Assembly (NCBI GenBank): GCA_961205875.1 | Contig: OY540816.1 | Location: 15,448,701 to 15,512,700, forward strand | Direction: 5' to 3' | DNA length: 64,000 nt | Source: Sialis fuliginosa | Lineage: Eukaryota; Arthropoda; Insecta; Megaloptera; Sialidae | Shown here: positions 12,700 through 23,375 of the stretch, piece after piece | How positions within the stretch are numbered: position 1 is the stretch's first letter | How the letters are laid out: every line of letters begins with the position of its first letter | Translations under genes and position numbers: made by a program | The notes under the pieces: generated by a model | Seen by the model: only the letters and a program-made list of their open reading frames with translations | What the model was told of the DNA's origin: nothing | Databases searched by the model: none

Positions 12700-12962
12700 T
12701 ATCTGCGAGGTGTCAAATTGTTATGAATTTACTCGAGATTTAAAATCAGTGGTAATAAATGTATAATAATGTAAATGTTATGATGTTTGTATACACATCA
12801 CCTGCTTTTAGATCGCAGATTTCTACTTAACGCGCATGCATCAAGATAATTTCTATAAACCATACCATTGATTAGAACTGTTAATGGGCTGTCATTTATA
12901 TTTAATACCCCGCAGATAACTTCTGCTCTCGAACAAATTATTTATAATACCGGACAAAAGTG
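12700..12962. mobile_element. MITE family with TTTATAATACCG ends, copy 2
   Basis: It shares the right end TTTATAATACCG and internal blocks (TCAAATTGTTATGAATTT, ACTCGAGATTT, TAATACCCCG) with the other copies. The left end is not clear. Confidence 0.6.
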
Positions 12963-14589
12963 GCTTTAGAACATGAACGATTCCTATGTATACTTATATC
13001 AAAACTAACTTTTGATTGGTGGTAGTCAGGAAGACCACAGGTGATTAATAATTGCGCACGGGCTCTGAGTTCCGGTTCCGTTACCAGGGGTCAGGTTTCA
13101 GCCCTTCACCTATAAGTGACCCTTCTTGGGCTTCCCAACTCTGTGGTAAGAATGATTAAATTCTAATTAACATGACAATATTATACATATAAGTTTTTCT
13201 TGCGGTTTTGATAAATATATTTTTTTATTTTTTTTATTAACAGGTTATTATTTGTGGTTTAATTATTTATTAAAAATATGTTTTTGAATTCATAACTAAA
13301 TTCTTGAATAACTAAAAAACTGTCAATTTTCGGACCTTGTGACAACTGGAAGTTTTGATCAACTAGTGGTGAAAATCACATTGAAATCGGGTCAGTAATT
13401 CCCGAGTTTATAAGCCTCATACAAACGAATATTTATTCGTATACATATATAGAGATATTTAATTGAAATAATGAAATATCCGAAAAATATAATACAATAT
13501 AAATGACGTTAGATGATTTATTTTACGGGTAAAACAATTAGACATCGGGCCATGCCCAGTAGTGGGTTGGATGGGTACAGAATTGCTTGTGGAACCCATG
13601 GGTGTGTGTGGTATTCACTAACGATATCTGGGCGTTGGAGGACTAATTAAAACAAAGTTTATGTCATTAACGGTGGCTTAAATTACAGACTATGTTTATC
13701 TGTTCGATTTTAGAGATATTTTTCATATATCTTTGTTAATTTGGTTTGGAATAGAATTCGTGTAGGAAGATATCTTTATATAAATTGATAAATAATTGAT
13801 TATGTTTAAGAATCTTGATATTAATAAAAAAAGAATATATAATAAACAAAAAGGTAAGTAAAACAAAAATAATCTATACATTAGTATCTATAGTTTATTT
13901 AAAAACTACACTTTTTAATTAGTGTTTTAGTTAACTCTTTATCCTAATTAAACCAAATTTATATGTACTTATATGCAAAAATGTACTTCGACCTACGCGA
14001 ATTCTATCGTGTATCGGGGTATTACTATATATGAACATAATTCAAATAATTACACTCGGTTTCCATACATCAGTTGGAAGAAAAATAATCTAATAGCAAA
14101 AAGTTGACGTGGAGACAAGAAAATTTACAATAAGGGGAAGAATATACTCCAGAAAAGACAATGGGGAAGATCATCACCCTCAACAAAATCACCCCGTTTT
14201 CTCAGTCAATACGTGAAAAAACGTCTAACTAATTCTTTAAAAAAGAAATAATCTCGGAGACTTCTTCTAGCCGATTATTTTGAACGGATTTCTTCCCTCA
14301 GGATTCTCTGCCTCGCTTACCCAAGCTGATGTTTCTTGATCAAATTGACATAGGTACACAGAGTAATCGGTTAGTTTTGCAACAATAGCTTATCTAGGTG
14401 CACTCTTTTTTTACAATAATATGATTTGTGGTTGCCTATACTTTATCATGCGCGCGGCCTTGTCGAAGCACGTTGAGTGGGAAGGTTCTTAACATAGTGC
14501 ATGTTAGCCAAACAAGCCACATGCAATCACTGAATTATGTCGGGTATTATAATGAATTTGTTCGGAAACAAAAACTAAGTTAACGCTAT
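12963..14589. other. intergenic; possible non-LTR retroelement scrap
   Basis: No gene recognised. A short block at about 13540-13585 reads GGGCCATGCCCAGTAGTGGG, which resembles the 3-prime coding tail common in insect RTE-type LINEs. The match is too short to place a boundary. A GC-richer stretch at 13060-13145 has no identity I can give. Confidence 0.35.
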
Positions 14590-14790
14590 TTGCGAAGTGT
14601 CAAATCGTTATGAATTTGCTCGAGATTTTAGAACAATGATAATAAATGTATACTAATGTAAATGCTATGCATTTTATGAGCTGCACTTCTTACCACTTCA
14701 TGTAAAATTGTAAACATTGTAGACCATACCATTCAATACAACTGTCGGATAAAGTTAGCTTAGTGAGTGCAAATTCTTTATAAAACCGGA
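14590..14790. mobile_element. MITE family with TTTATAATACCG ends, copy 3
   Basis: It contains GTCAAATCGTTATGAATTT and CTCGAGATTTTAG as in copy 2 and ends in TTTATAAAACCGGACAT, a slightly mutated right terminus. Confidence 0.55.
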
Positions 14791-15367
14791 CATCAGTGTG
14801 TTATAAGTCTTGCGGTGTAGACTTAATATAAGGTCTCTATAGAATACTATAGATCATTCAATCTGCAGGACCGATTTTTAGGGAGGTGGAGTGGGGGTAA
14901 ATTGGGTACTGTTCTAGTAAGTAGTGTTTATAAACGCAGATTGGCCCTACAAATTGAATGTCAAATTGAGTGGTGTATAGAGGCCTTTAGTTTCATGACA
15001 AGGCCTTATCATTAAAAGTGTTTATTTTTATACAGATGATTCAGTCATTAAATACATATAGAAGAACTCGTACATACAACAACATACATACATATACAAT
15101 AAACTAACGGTTATAATATGTATATGTGAAATTTATAAGTAAGTTTAATTTTCAATATAAGTAATATATTAAAGAGAATTTATTAATACATTTAATTAAT
15201 TGATAGGTTATCAATATTTTTTAAGGGACTGTGGCTCCTTTGCGAAGAATTTTCAGACGCATGCTTAGGTATTGTTAGTATTTTTTTAAACAACGAACAA
15301 ACAAAGATTAGCATAGTAGTTTTGAATCACTCTGTATACAAACACTGATATGATTTTGTTTAAGATA
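14791..15367. other. upstream region of gene A
   Basis: AT-rich DNA before the first coding exon of gene A. The sequence before the ATG, TTTGTTTAAG then ATAATG, corresponds to a TTTTAG-ATAATG junction in the three paralogs. That suggests a splice acceptor and an unseen upstream non-coding exon. I could not locate that exon or a promoter. Confidence 0.4.
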
Positions 15368-18300
15368 ATGACATACATTGCTATAATTGTGGTGATATGC
15401 ACTGTGCTGCAGTTCACACATTGTTTACCGACATCAGACAATCTCGTTGCAATAGCAGATTATGGATCATCTTCACCTACAACGGTATTAATGAAAATTC
15501 ATTCCTAACATAACACTAACAATAAGTATTATTTATAAATCTATGTATTAATACGTGAACATCGAAAATTGTCGTACGTTTTTTTTAGTATTTAATATAA
15601 AAAGACGTGAATGAAACTTATATGATTCGAAAGGTACTGTGCCATAGATATGCATAAAAAAATCATGTGTGCATGTTGCCGTTAAGGCAGGTAAAATATT
15701 GGTTGAATTTCGATCATAGGCGACACTATACAGTAAATATTATTTATTAACCATTCATATTATTCTCTGAATCCACTATATTATTAAGAGAAATATAGAA
15801 TTTTCTTCAAAATTATAAACAAATATCATTTATTTAAATTAACGCTTTTACATTTTAACTATTTATGCAGTATTCAACTTCCACAGTATTTTATTAATTC
15901 ACAAAACAACAAATACAATTTGTAAGAAACGTTGTCCAAAAATTAACAAAGTTTTTAAGTGTAAATACAATTCTAAAAAAATAAAACCACTAACTTTAAT
16001 GTAAAAATATTGTCGTTTTTGTGTTAAAATTTATAATACTAATTTGTGAATGTTATTAGACTGAAAATTCAGCGATTAATAATGAACCAGAGTTATACAG
16101 TATGAGAGTGAATACTGATGTCCACTATCGTTATGCAACAACTGTGGTATCAAGCAGGGTTGCCAATCCAGCAAATTACTCACAGGAAGTTGTGTTCTCT
16201 ATTGTTATCCCTGAAACGGCCTTCATTTCTGCTTTTCTTATGTACGTATTTATAAACTATTCATATGAAGTATTTAACTTTCATTAATTATAATAAAAGC
16301 ATTACAGTTTATACTCAGAAATCCAGAATCTCTTCAAAATTATCGCGGATGTTTTAAAGCTTGTTTTTAATTATTTTATATAAGCATATTTAAAAGTGTT
16401 CATTAATATTAATGCACGTTTTCAGGGAAATTGATGGAAAAGTATATAAAGCTTATGTGAAAGAAAAGAAAGCTGCTAAACAAGAGTATGATGCCGCAGT
16501 ACAAAGAGGAACTGGAGCGGCCCATGTAGCTGTCAGGTAACTGCATAAACTATACATGGTGATTTACAACTAATGTAAAAAAATTTACAGTAGATCGAGG
16601 ATGTTATTTTAAGCAAAAAATTTCATATAAATATGTATCCGGAAATTCTTCGTGAGGGAGCTACAGACTTCTAAAAATGCCCAAAATTAGTGTTTATTTA
16701 ATATTTAGAGAATCAATTTTGACACAGTTATGAAATTTGATAATAAAAGTTAGCAATTTCCAGTATCAAACAATAATAATTTAGACCAGGGGTGTATGGG
16801 GTCAGTGAACCCGTCGATTTTTATTAAGTATTTTTTTATTCTTTAATAAAAAAAACTAATTTTGAGCAAAATTTTTGGAAGGCTGTAGCTCCCTCACGAA
16901 GAATTTCCGGATACATGTTGCTTAAAACAACATCCTCGATCTATTATAAATTTTTTTACACTAGTTGTAAATCACCTGTATATACATAATTATTTTCAAT
17001 AAAATTAATAAACTACCTCAGAAAAATTAAATACCTCAATACGGAATTTTTGCATACTTTTAAATTTTAAATATACATATAAAATGGTTAATATTTTATT
17101 CAACAATTATCACTAAATGTATAGAAATGTAATTTTATTCTCAATTAGAATTTTGTATTTGGATAAGCTTGTGATTATTACGTTTTAACATATTTGATAA
17201 ATTTTCAGTGCACGTGATTCAAATCGTTTTACTGTTGATGTAAACGTAGAGGCTTTAAGTAAAGCTACGTTTAATTTAACCTATGAAGAATTGCTAACCC
17301 GTAGACTCGAAGTATACAATTTAGTTACTAATCTTCATTTAAAACAAATTGTACGAAATTTTTCGGTAGATGTAAATATAATTGAAAATTCTCAAATAAA
17401 TGTATTAAGAACACCTGTTTTAAGATCTGGTAATGAAGTTGATGCTGATGAAAACACAGAAAGTGGGTAAATTTATATTTGCCAAGATATGTACTATTTC
17501 ATATAAAAAATGTCTTTAGGTAACCCCTTTGCAAAAATTGAGTTTAAAAATGATCAAAAAACTCAAGCGCATATTTCATTTGCTCCGACTATTGATCAAC
17601 AAAAAAAATTGAATAAAATGAATGAGAATACGGAAAAAGAAAAGAAAAATGGAATATACGGACAATTTGTTGTTCAGTATGATGTTGAAAGAGATCCACA
17701 AGGTGGTGAGATTATGGTTTGTATACATTTGTAATTAGAAGTTCATTGAATACTGACGGGTTGTTTATTACAGATTTACGATGGATATTTTGTACATTTT
17801 TTTGCACCGAGTGAATTAAAACCTTTAAACAAATATGTTATTTTTGTACTCGACGTTAGTTCGAGTATGAGTGGTCGTAAAATTGAACAGTTGCGTGAAG
17901 CAATGTTAGCTATATTAGCTGAATTAAAACAAGAAGATTACTTTGATATAATTGAATTTAGTAGTGCAGTAAAGGTAAATCAGTCGTTTATATTGTGCAG
18001 CGTATAATGCTTAAATGCAAAGAATTTATTATTTTTAGGTTTGGGATTTGGATGATCCATTGAAAAATTTTAAAAATAATACTGAAGGACCATATGCAGC
18101 AACTAACGATAATATATCTAAAGCAAAGTACATAGCTAAAAACCTAGATATTTCTGGCGGTAGGTTCATATTATTGTTTATTATATAGAAACTTATTACT
18201 AACAAGTAACACTATTCAAGTGCCATTTGCCGATATTCTTGAAACTTTGCACACACATAGTACATCGAAAAACATAAACATGTGTTTTTTTTTATTTTGG

Positions 18301-19769
18301 CGTTTTAAGGTTAGAAAACGCATTCAAAAATTTAACATCATTTAGCACAACGCTAACTTGATTAATGAGTGTCATTCTCTTACAGCTTTTACGGCATTTT
18401 TCTATAATTATTTCATTATCTGCCTGTTTTTGAGATCGCTCATGACGATTTTGATATTAGTTTAACGAGATTCAAAATGGCAAATACAAAATGTCCACCA
18501 TTCTGTATTTGCATTCTTTATATACTTTGGTCTGAATCACAGAATAAAGATACTGGTCTGAATGTATTTCCCATTGATATTTAGCTACCAACATTTACGA
18601 TGCTTTAAAGATAGCTTTGGAAGTAAGCAAATCTGGAATGGATACTTTACTGACAAAAAAATCAGTAAATACAACAATACCTGAACCATTGATTATGTTT
18701 TTAACTGACGGTGATCCAACAGTAGGAGAGACCAATACAAAAAAAATCATCAGTATGGTGTCTGAATTTAATTTTGGCGATAAAAAAACAGCTATATTTT
18801 CACTAGCATTTGGAGAATATGCAGACAGAGGATTTCTTAAAGAATTGGCTCTGAGAAATTCTGGTTTCATGAGACATATTTATGAAGCAGCTGATGCTTC
18901 ATTACAGTTACAACATTTTTATAAACAAATTTCTTCACTTCTTCTCACCGATGTAAAGTTTAAATATCCAGTTGATCAAGTAAGTGTTTTTAAACATATA
19001 TTTTACATTTCTCTGAAACATATTTTCATAGGTCGAAGAAGCCAGCATAACTGATCATGGATTCCCTAATCTATTTTCTGGATCAGAATTAGTTGTAGCT
19101 GGAAGAATTACATCAGATACGCCAGATATTCATCCACAAGTTAGTGGTTATTCGATTCGTGGCCCTACTGATTTTATACCTAAGGTCAATTAAAAAAAAA
19201 TCTTCACATTCTGAGTTAGATTCAAAAATCAAGACTGACTTTAATAATATATTATTTTTAGATAATTCCTATACCTTCTTCAGGAAAAGAAAATAAACCT
19301 TCATTAGAACGTTTATGGGCTTATTTAACTATTAAGCAATTACTAGATAAAAAAGACATACACATAGATTCAGTAGTACCAACAACTGATGAGGAAAAGA
19401 AAGAAACACCAGAAACAAAAGCGTTACGATTAGCTTTGAAGGCAAGAATTTATTGATAGAATAAAATTGCTAACAATAGGCAAAATATTATAAAGAACTT
19501 AATGCATGTTTTTATTTTATTGTAGTACTCTTTCGTTACATCTCTAACGTCTTTAGTTGTTGTAAAACCAAATGCAACATCAGCAGTTGATGCAGAAGCA
19601 GCAAAAGAACGTATAATAATGTCTTGTAGAAATATTGTATAAATGTTTAATTTTTAATTTGTTTTTAGAGCAATATGATTATGATTATCCTTTCTATGGA
19701 AATTCTGCAATGATGCTAACGTCTCAAATGAGTGCTTATATAATAATAATAAAAATAGCATTCGTCTAG
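15368..19769 (+). CDS. gene A: ITIH-like VIT/vWA protein lacking CLIP
   Basis: Twelve coding exons inferred by matching the paralogs: 15368-15484, 16060-16241, 16426-16536, 17209-17462, 17520-17716, 17774-17974, 18039-18159, 18585-18979, 19032-19184, 19262-19441, 19526-19610, 19669-19769. They join in frame to 698 residues. Residues 1-19 are a signal peptide. Exons 2-4 encode a VIT domain (VVFSIVIPETAFIS, GTGAAHVAVSARDSNRF). Exons 6-8 encode a vWA domain with MIDAS DVSSS (314-318) and LTDGDPT. The family's vertebrate members are secreted matrix-binding heavy chains; a similar extracellular role is inferred. The gene is odd in two ways. Intron 10 has a GC donor (AAG/GCAAGA). The last exon has no donor and runs to a stop after a hydrophobic tail (AYIIIIKIAFV), so the linker and CLIP exons of B-D are absent. 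No CLIP-like exon is visible before gene B. Confidence 0.85.
15637..15731 (+). repeat. dispersed repeat, copy 1 (gene A intron 1)
   Basis: The block with GTTAAGGCAGGTAAAAT and ATAGGCGA(C/T)ACTA recurs at 57480-57575 with similar spacing. Identity of the element is unknown. Confidence 0.55.
16556..16980. mobile_element. inverted-repeat element in gene A intron 3
   Basis: The ends read ATGGTGATTTACAACTA and its inverse TAGTTGTAAATCACCTG. Further inside, CGAGGATGTT and ATTCTTCGTGAGGGAGCTAC on the left are mirrored on the right. An internal block (AATTTAGACCAGGGGT...CCGTCGATTTTTAT) also occurs at 40535-40610 downstream of gene C. Length about 425 bp, no coding capacity. Confidence 0.7.
18218..18580. 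mobile_element. repeat insertion in gene A intron 7
   Basis: The segment starting CAAGTGCCATTTGCCGAT and including TTTAGCACAACGCTAAC and GAGTGTCATTCTCTTAC matches, in inverse and direct orientation, the element at about 38490-39015 in gene C. Two paralogs therefore carry the same family in non-equivalent introns, implying independent insertions. Confidence 0.6.
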
Positions 19770-19775
19770 GTGCAT

Positions 19776-19781
19776 AATAAA
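19776..19781 (+). terminator. polyadenylation signal of gene A
   Basis: AATAAA lies 7 bases after the stop inferred for gene A, which supports the shortened 3-prime end of this gene. Confidence 0.45.
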
Positions 19782-21749
19782 CTGATGTATCAAAATAACA
19801 TTATAAAATTAGATACAAAAATTAGAATGCAAAGTAAATAATTAAAAAAAAAAACAAAAAGCAAGCTTACTACGTTATTAAATTATTTTTGGGGTAGTTC
19901 TGTGCATGTAAACGATATTTTTATTTTACAATGTTTAGTTTTGTTGTTGCAAAAAATGTATTTAAAAAATTATAATTCATAAATATAATATTAATTACCT
20001 ATCTATAATAGAATAAGAATGAATACATATGTTTTATTTATTTACATTATTATAATTTGAAAATCTGTAAAATATATTATAAAATATAAATATATAAAAA
20101 AATATTGGTACGAAATTATTTTTGTTTTTTATTTTCTTAAATAAATAATATTAGTTGTAATTTGACGATTACGATCTAAGGCATATATAAAATTAATAAA
20201 TAGTCGTACGTTAGCGATTATTATCAAAGCTGTAATAGTAAAAGATAAGAATTTTTATTTAATTAAAATCTTAGTGATACAAGTATTACTAAAGACATAT
20301 TATAGCATTTTTACATATGTATAAGAAAATCTGCAATTTTGATTTTATGAGTTGGAGAATACCATATAAATATTATTTACCATTACGGCACCTTTTAGAT
20401 ATGTATAATCTAAATATGTATTATTATAAAATTTAAAACTTCAGACTTAATTACAAGAATAATAAAATAAATACTATATCTTCAAAATTCTATTAATTTA
20501 TTATTTCTTATATTTCAAATTCGTAGTACTTATCAAATAATAAACTGAGTAAATGGAAATACCAAAAAACAAAAACATTAATGTTAATCTAGCTCAGTGA
20601 TCACCAAAATCAGCAAAAACAAGAACTAATTTATAAATTTAATTTATCTAGTGAGCTACTACATGTACGTACATTATAAACCTACCTACTTTTAATCATT
20701 TAATATGTACTACATTTGTGACGAAAAAATAAGGTAGCCGCAAACTCAGCGTTCACAATATATATTTACCTTGGGTTGCATAAAGCAAAATTAACCACAA
20801 TTAGTTAATCGGTTGTTTTCAAACCATAATTAATGTTAACTGAAATCTCAATTTGTAAATGAACAATTCACTAAATATGATAATTTTTTACCTTATTATT
20901 GTTTTTTAGAATTGACGTAATAATAGAATTAATAAATAAATTAAAAAAAAAATGAAAACGGGAAAAATTGAGAGAAACGTAGTATTTTTAGAAAAACGTG
21001 CATTGAGCATACCCTAAATATTAAGATTGTTAATATTTCAATTTAAATGGACACCCTAATGTCTAAACCTACTTACCCTGTACAAAATCCGTCGCGAGCT
21101 TTGGGTAACTGGCAAAAGACGGTTTGGTGACCGCTGATTGGACATTCAGTATGTTTTAGTTAGATATGTTTACTAAATATTGTATTCAAAGTGGGGATGA
21201 TGAGTTATTATCATTCATATTTTATATATATAGTATATATGTATATATTTTTATAGTATTTAGTATAGGTAGTACAAACAGTGAATTAATTAATACACAG
21301 TAAAATACATGTTGTGAATTTTATAAGTAAGATTTATTATAAGATTAATTATATTATAATAATTTATAATACAATAGGCAGATAGAATACCTTAGGAAAT
21401 ACTAATTTTTATTCAATAAATTTTTATTTGGTTTCAAATATCCGACAAAAATAACACAGCAAAATATCCCCATTTTTAATTTGAAATCTTGTAGAGACTC
21501 AAAACATATTAAGTGTTGATATTCAAGCTTTTATACCCAATTTCATTATGTCATACCAGTGGCGAAGCGTCCATGGAAGCAGTTCTTCCCTTACTTTATA
21601 GGTAAATTAATACAAATCTGTGTTTTCAGTTAATAATAATTTAAAAATATTATTAGAATATTCATCTTTATGCGCAACTCAAACGTTTTAACCAAAAATT
21701 AAAAATAGCATTTAATATTAATTTACACGCTCAATTATAAAACTATAAT
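19782..21749. other. intergenic between A and B, AT-rich
   Basis: I looked here for remnants of the linker and CLIP exons missing from gene A (LTWLQ-type or CVFLPSC-type coding) and found none. No other gene or clear repeat. Confidence 0.5.
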
Positions 21750-22461
21750 TATTTTCTTGAATTTTAATCGATATTTGTATGACGAGTTGAAGTTCACTGC
21801 AGGAAATTTTTTTTTATTTTAAAAGTATGTTTCTTGTATAGAAAATGAGGTGAAAAGTTGAAATTTTTAAACCGCAAGTCTGTATCTCAAACCGTTCTCG
21901 AGATATAGTCTCTCAAAGTTTCAGTTTTTTCAAAATTTTGAAGAAAAATGGCCATAACTTTTGAAAAGATGGTCGGAATTAATTTTAGTTGACGGATTTG
22001 GAATCAGCGTGTTAAAATCTATATAATGGCATGTATAATACCTTAAAACTCGGAAAAAAAATTTCGTGAAAAATCGAAAAAATTCAAAGGGGTATACCTT
22101 AAAAAAATGTCGATTTTTGACGAATTTTTTTTTGTCGGATTTTAAAGTATTATACATGTCATTATATAGATTTTGACACGCTGATTTCAAATCCGTCAAC
22201 TAAAATCAATTCCGACCACCCGTTTAAAAGTTATGGCCTTTTTTCTCCGAAAATTTGAAAAAACTAAAACTTTGAGAGGTCATATCTCGAGAACGGTTTG
22301 AGATACAGACCTGCGGTTTGAAAATTTCAACTTTTCACGTCATTTTCTATATAATAAACATACTTTTAACGAAATCAAAAATACGAAATATTTTAGTGAA
22401 ATTTCCTACAGTGAACTTCAACTTGTCATACAAATATCGACTAAAATACAAGAAAATAAGA
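21750..22461. mobile_element. 0.7-kb palindromic element, copy 1
   Basis: Left end ATTTTCTTGAATTTTAATCG and right end CGACTAAAATACAAGAAAAT are inverted copies. The arms contain TCAAACCGTTCTCGAGATAT and its complement, and meet around an AT-rich centre near 22105. A second copy lies at 60418-61155. The 89-residue frames on the minus strand in both copies (21930-22199, 60623-60892) derive from the palindrome and are not genes. Confidence 0.75.
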
Positions 22462-22556
22462 CGTAGAATCATTTACTGTTTTTTTTTGTTAATAGGAGGG
22501 GGGAGGATTGACAAAATATGCTTCCCTTATTAAAAATTTCACGCCTCGCCACTGTG

Positions 22557-22905
22557 TCATACAATTCTCAATAATACAGTAACACCGAAAATATTTGTAC
22601 ACATAAATACTTCGTTTAATGCACGAGTGATAGGCGAAAAACTAACTGGCGTTATCTGCTCACCTTCTTTAGTATCCTAATTAAAGACGATATGTATATG
22701 TATATTTTTCTACAGAAACTTTCATTAAAAAACTATGTACCACTATTTTCCATGTAAAAACTTGTATGACATAATGAAATTGTTGTATGTTCGTGAAGGA
22801 CATATTCTCAATAATACAAGACCGAAATTATTTGCATATATGATACTTTGTTTAACGCATGAGTGATAGACAAAAAACTAGCTTTATCTGTCAACCCCCT
22901 TTTTT
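22557..22905 (+). repeat. imperfect direct repeat of about 110 bp
   Basis: The blocks 22557-22672 and 22795-22905 share ATTCTCAATAATACA, the order TTTGT..TACTT(C/T)GTTTAA, and GAGTGATAG. They are separated by unrelated AT-rich sequence. Origin unknown. Confidence 0.55.
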
Positions 22906-23375
22906 AAATAAATGTTATACTTATAATAATAGTAGTTAATTTAAAATACTTAAATTAATTAGAAATTCAAAAATTATATGTTTGTATAATACAAAAATAT
23001 AAATAATATTTTATTAACAGTAATGAACTTCTGTTCCACTGTTATATTTTTATAAAATTATTTTATTTGACCTTTAAATCTTTAAATAAAGAATTATCTT
23101 TATGAACTTGATGAAAAATTCACTCTTAAATTATTAGTTCTTAGTAATTAAATTTATCAAAATTATACAAATTTAAGTAAACATAAAAATATTGTATCTT
23201 TATCTATTAACCTAATGTTTTTTATAATAATATGTATTAAGAAAAAAATAGATACATTTTTTTGTACAAATACGAATTTCGACAATACAAAAATAAATTA
23301 AATATTTTTTACCGCGTTTCCAAAAACTAGTGTTTATTTTTATTAAATCCTATAATTAACAAATTGTTTTAGATA

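Noticed and set aside
17510..17734. A free-standing 74-residue frame starting MSLGNPFAK
   Set aside because: It is exon 5 of gene A read from an intronic ATG; the TCTTTAG/GTAACCC junction and the paralogs show it is internal.
18595..18870. Conserved minus-strand frames of about 91-99 residues opposite exon 8 in all four genes (also 27296-27595, 35442-35717, 44731-45006)
   Set aside because: They are antisense shadows of the vWA-coding exon; their similarity to each other follows from the sense-strand conservation.
15368..19769. Gene A as a pseudogene because of its GC donor and missing CLIP exons
   Set aside because: All other junctions and the reading frame are intact over 698 codons, MIDAS residues are kept, and a polyadenylation signal follows the stop.
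21930..22199. An 89-residue minus-strand frame with a near-identical partner at 60623-60892
   Set aside because: Both lie inside palindromic elements, are low complexity and read across the palindrome centre. Repetition of the element explains the similarity.
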